Positions 42,002 through 44,538 of a DNA stretch of 44,538 nucleotides are shown one piece after another. The position numbers and the translations under genes were made by a program. The notes beneath the pieces are model-generated. The model had not been told where the DNA came from and did not search any database. It worked only from the letters and a program-made list of their open reading frames with translations. This stretch comes from Thermoguttaceae bacterium (GTDB taxonomy: Bacteria > Planctomycetota > Planctomycetia > Pirellulales > Thermoguttaceae). The stretch's first letter is position 1; each line of letters opens with the position of its first letter. The stretch covers positions 1-44,538 of the forward strand of contig JAFSMO010000089.1 of the NCBI GenBank assembly GCA_017447865.1. The letters run 5' to 3'.

Positions 42002-44416
42002 ATGCGCGTGCTGCTCGTTTTGATTTTCCTGCTTTTCACTCCCGGTTTTGTCGCCGCGGCAGAGGAAACCTCACCGGACCAGCGGTTTCTGGAGGAACTG
42101 CTGGGGCGAGGGCTTTTTCGCCTCGCGGAATTACACTGCCGGGAACGGCTCAGCGCCGAAAATCTCTCGCAGGGGGTTCAGGCCGAGCTGACGCTAGAAC
42201 TCATCCGCGTCCTTCAGGAGCGTGCACTCGCCGCCCCCGGGCCCGAAAAAAAGGCGCTGGAGGATCAGTCCCGCGAGATTTACGAGGAGTTCCGGAAGAA
42301 AAATCCGGACTGCCCGTGGCAGTTGGCGGTCGATTTTCAGTACGCTCTGGGGCTTCTGGCGCAGGCCCGGCGCGCGGAGATGGAGGCGCATTTCGCCCTG
42401 GAGCCGGAGGAAGGGCTTCAGGCCGCCCGGGAGATCGTACGCGAAGCGATCCGGCGGTTTCTCGAAATCGACGCCGCCCGGGAAGAGCAGACGCTTAAAC
42501 TCGCGCAGGAATCCAAAACCAGCGCCCCGAAAGCGGGGAAAGGCGGAAATTCCGGGAAAAAGGGCGCGAAACCCGCCTCGGAACCGCGGGATTACTCCCG
42601 GTTCACCGGCGACGGGCTTTCGCTTTTCGAGCTGGAATCCCTCAAGAATAACGTGCAGTTCCAGCTTCTGCTCGCGTACGAGCTTCAGGCGGCGTGCTAC
42701 CCGGAAGAGTCGCTCGACCGGCTCAACGCGCTGAAAGAGGCGCAGTCCCGCGCCCGAAACCTCACGATGGTCCCGTCCATCTCGCGGCTCTACTGGAACG
42801 CGCGGATCGAGGAACTCCGCATTTTCCGGCTTCAAAACGATTTTGAAGGCGCCCGGAAACGCTGGGAGCTCCTCGTCCAGCAGAGCGACACCATGACGGA
42901 AAACGTGCGGCTGGAACTCATTGCGGAATTGATCCGGCTGGCTCTGGCCGAAGGAAAAACCGAAGAAGCGCTTGGCGTCGTAAAGAACGAGCTGCACCCG
43001 GGGATCATCGGCCGGAACGGCGAGCTGGACTGCGCGATCCTGGAGCTTTGGCTCGCCCAGTGGGACGCGGCAATTCAGGCCAATTCCGAAGACGCGGCGA
43101 AATTTCGGGACGAAACCATTGGGATACTGAACGAGATCCGCAAGAAAAGCGCTCCGTGGTGGGCGCGCCGCGCCGAGGTCCTTTTCAACGGAATGTTTAA
43201 AAAGGCGGCGGGGAATCAGAACCTTCCGTTCCTGAAAATGGCGGCGGAAAACGCCTGCGCCAATTTCGACGCGGACGCGGTGCACGCCTGCGAGCGCCTT
43301 TGGGACGCGGCCCAGACCGAGCAGAACGAGGAAATGGCCCTCCACGCCGGGCAACTTGCGGCCAGTTTCCTCTACAAAAGCGGGAAAAAGACCGAGGCGG
43401 CCGACTGGTTCCGCCGTTTGGCCGTCACGTTCCCGGAAAATCCTCAAAGCGTCCAAAACCACTCGCTCGCCATTGCGGTCACGGCCGAGGTGGTTTCCCA
43501 GGAGCTTCAAAATGCCGGGGGGAAAATCTCCGATCAGCTCAACGAGAAACTGGACCAGTACCAGGCGCTTTTGCTCGAGCACTTCCAGCTTTTCGGGAAA
43601 ACCGACCCGGAGATTCTGGAGACGCTGCGAAAACTGGAGGCCGTGACGCGCATCCGGCAGAATTTCGCGGAGTGCGTGGACGTTTCGATGATCCTCGTGC
43701 AGAACACGCCCGTGACCGACCCGAAGTACGCGGAAACCGAGGCGGCGTGCTTCGAGACGTGGAAGAAGTACCTGACCCAGCTGAAAAAATCGGGCTCGGC
43801 CGACTACCGGCGCGCGCTTCTGACGGCCGTCCGGTGGGTCGAAACGCTCGAAGAGTCGGAGGATCTGGCGGAAACCCGGGCGAAAAACTGCTTCTTCCTT
43901 TTGTGCGCGCTGGACGGTCTGAACTCGGGATCCGAAACCAAAGACCCGAAAATTCTTCAGGCGGAAACCCGGCTTTTCACCGGGATGAAAAACCATTTGG
44001 ACGCTTTTCCGCCCGAGATCCGCGACGAGGTCGAGCAGATCGGCACGTACGCGATGATTCAGGCCGGAAACCCTCAGGAGGCTTTTCCGTTTTACGAGAA
44101 AATCGCCCAAAAATTCCCGAATCGGCTGGAGGTCCAGCTCACATGGGGGCGGCTTCTGGCTGAAAAGGCGCTGGTGGAAAACGATCCGGCCCGGAAAAAG
44201 GCCGCGCTGGCGCAATGGCGTCAAATCGAGAAGCACACGGAAAACCAGACGTCCGACTGGTACGAGGCGAAGTACTGGGTGATCCGCTTCCTGATGGAGG
44301 TCGGCGAGACGAAGCAGGCCGAGCGTGTCCTGCGCACATTCAAAACCCTTCACCCGGATCTGGGGGGCGAGAAATGGAAAAGAAAGTTTGAGGAACTGGA
44401 GGGCACGCTTCACTAA
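42002..44416 (+). CDS. Secreted TPR-like helical-repeat protein (804 aa)
   Basis: Start set by AAGGA before ATG 42002; a longer frame overlaps the preceding gene and is unlikely. Signal peptide 1-20 (ending VAAA). The rest is alpha-helical with many tetratricopeptide-like pairs (NDFEGARKRWELLVQQSD, SGKKTEAADWFRRLAVTFPENP, AGNPQEAFPFYEKIAQKFPNR), interrupted by a Lys/Gly/Ser-rich linker near residues 175-195. It is probably a periplasmic scaffold; partners unknown. It begins 40 bases after the beta-helix gene, so the two are probably co-transcribed. The stop lies in R5 copy c. Confidence 0.8.
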   Translation: MRVLLVLIFLLFTPGFVAAAEETSPDQRFLEELLGRGLFRLAELHCRERLSAENLSQGVQAELTLELIRVLQERALAAPGPEKKALEDQSREIYEEFRKKNPDCPWQLAVDFQYALGLLAQARRAEMEAHFALEPEEGLQAAREIVREAIRRFLEIDAAREEQTLKLAQESKTSAPKAGKGGNSGKKGAKPASEPRDYSRFTGDGLSLFELESLKNNVQFQLLLAYELQAACYPEESLDRLNALKEAQSRARNLTMVPSISRLYWNARIEELRIFRLQNDFEGARKRWELLVQQSDTMTENVRLELIAELIRLALAEGKTEEALGVVKNELHPGIIGRNGELDCAILELWLAQWDAAIQANSEDAAKFRDETIGILNEIRKKSAPWWARRAEVLFNGMFKKAAGNQNLPFLKMAAENACANFDADAVHACERLWDAAQTEQNEEMALHAGQLAASFLYKSGKKTEAADWFRRLAVTFPENPQSVQNHSLAIAVTAEVVSQELQNAGGKISDQLNEKLDQYQALLLEHFQLFGKTDPEILETLRKLEAVTRIRQNFAECVDVSMILVQNTPVTDPKYAETEAACFETWKKYLTQLKKSGSADYRRALLTAVRWVETLEESEDLAETRAKNCFFLLCALDGLNSGSETKDPKILQAETRLFTGMKNHLDAFPPEIRDEVEQIGTYAMIQAGNPQEAFPFYEKIAQKFPNRLEVQLTWGRLLAEKALVENDPARKKAALAQWRQIEKHTENQTSDWYEAKYWVIRFLMEVGETKQAERVLRTFKTLHPDLGGEKWKRKFEELEGTLH

Positions 44417-44449
44417 AGCGCCCAAATTTCACCCGAGAAAGGCCCCGCC
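44413..44449. repeat. Left end of repeat family R5, copy c
   Basis: CTAAAGCGCCC ... GAGAAAGGCCCCGCC matches the left ends at 15651 and 28232. The GCGGAT repeats and right arm are missing. It supplies the TAA stop of the TPR protein gene. Confidence 0.6.
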
Positions 44450-44454
44450 AGATT

Positions 44455-44538
44455 CGGAGGGCCGGCGTCCTCGCCGGTCAAGTTAATACCAGTGAAGAGC
44501 GGAAGGAATTAAATCATTAACTTGACCGGCGAGGACGC
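44455..44538. repeat. Inverted-repeat element, family R3, second copy (cut by window end)
   Basis: Left arm CGGAGGGCCGGCGTCCTCGCC... (44455-44486); 31 bases of core; right arm complement starting TTAACTTGACCGGCGAGGAC (44518 to the end). Same ends as 28181-28501 but without the nested R5. Confidence 0.75.

Noticed and set aside
42194..44425. 743-residue frame antisense to the TPR gene
   Set aside because: No Shine-Dalgarno; Arg/Leu-rich translation; the plus-strand gene has a signal peptide and TPR pattern.
1..44538. tRNA or rRNA genes
   Set aside because: I saw no TPsiC-arm-like GGTTCGAATCC context with a matching acceptor stem, and no rRNA-like sequence.

Overview
The window looks like a chromosomal segment of a Planctomycetota bacterium, probably a host- or gut-associated polysaccharide degrader. 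This is judged from protein style only; there is no rRNA here. The pointers are secreted right-handed beta-helix enzymes, Tat-signal Gfo/Idh/MocA oxidoreductases, a PEP-CTERM protein built of autotransporter-type beta-strand repeats, a 64-residue lipoprotein of planctomycete type, and LptE/BamD-like lipoproteins that imply an outer membrane. DNA is moderately GC-rich, with strong GC at third codon positions. That bias creates many long antisense open frames, which were discarded. I call 36 protein genes. I found no tRNA, rRNA, CRISPR array, prophage or transposase.

Layout. 1-13.3 kb, all minus strand, is mostly housekeeping: a secreted glycosidase-like protein, a small basic protein with a strong promoter, pgsA, panD, proS, a TonB-like anchor fused to a terpene-cyclase-like barrel, an M48 protease, a membrane protein, lptE-like and bamD-like lipoproteins, and recO. 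13.4-20.0 kb, minus, holds an SGNH hydrolase, a metallophosphoesterase, an atypical Nramp-family transporter, a glycerophosphodiester phosphodiesterase and a beta-helix protein. 20.6-28.2 kb, plus, holds the 1380-residue repeat protein, tatA, three small membrane proteins and a second beta-helix protein. 28.5-34.3 kb, minus, holds a YunG-like protein and a probable five-gene operon: oxidoreductase, Tat-signal polysaccharide pyruvyl transferase-like protein, low-molecular-weight tyrosine phosphatase, metallophosphoesterase and KDG-type sugar kinase. 34.6-38.0 kb holds rplU, a yraN-like gene, a second oxidoreductase, a small membrane protein and the small lipoprotein. 38.1-44.4 kb, plus, holds an STN-like secreted protein, a third beta-helix protein with an inserted carbohydrate-binding module, and a TPR protein.

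How it fits together. Three beta-helix proteins, a glycosidase-like TIM barrel, SGNH and phosphodiester hydrolases, two oxidoreductases and a KDG-type kinase suggest extracellular attack on acidic or substituted glycans, with sugar-acid metabolism inside. Several proteins carry Tat-type signals and one TatA is encoded. The genes are spread over several transcription units rather than one classical polysaccharide utilisation locus.

The most striking non-coding signal is a set of at least five unrelated palindromic repeat families. Most copies sit within a few bases of a stop codon, or supply it. The best-defined family is a 125-bp element with 32-bp terminal inverted repeats, present three times.
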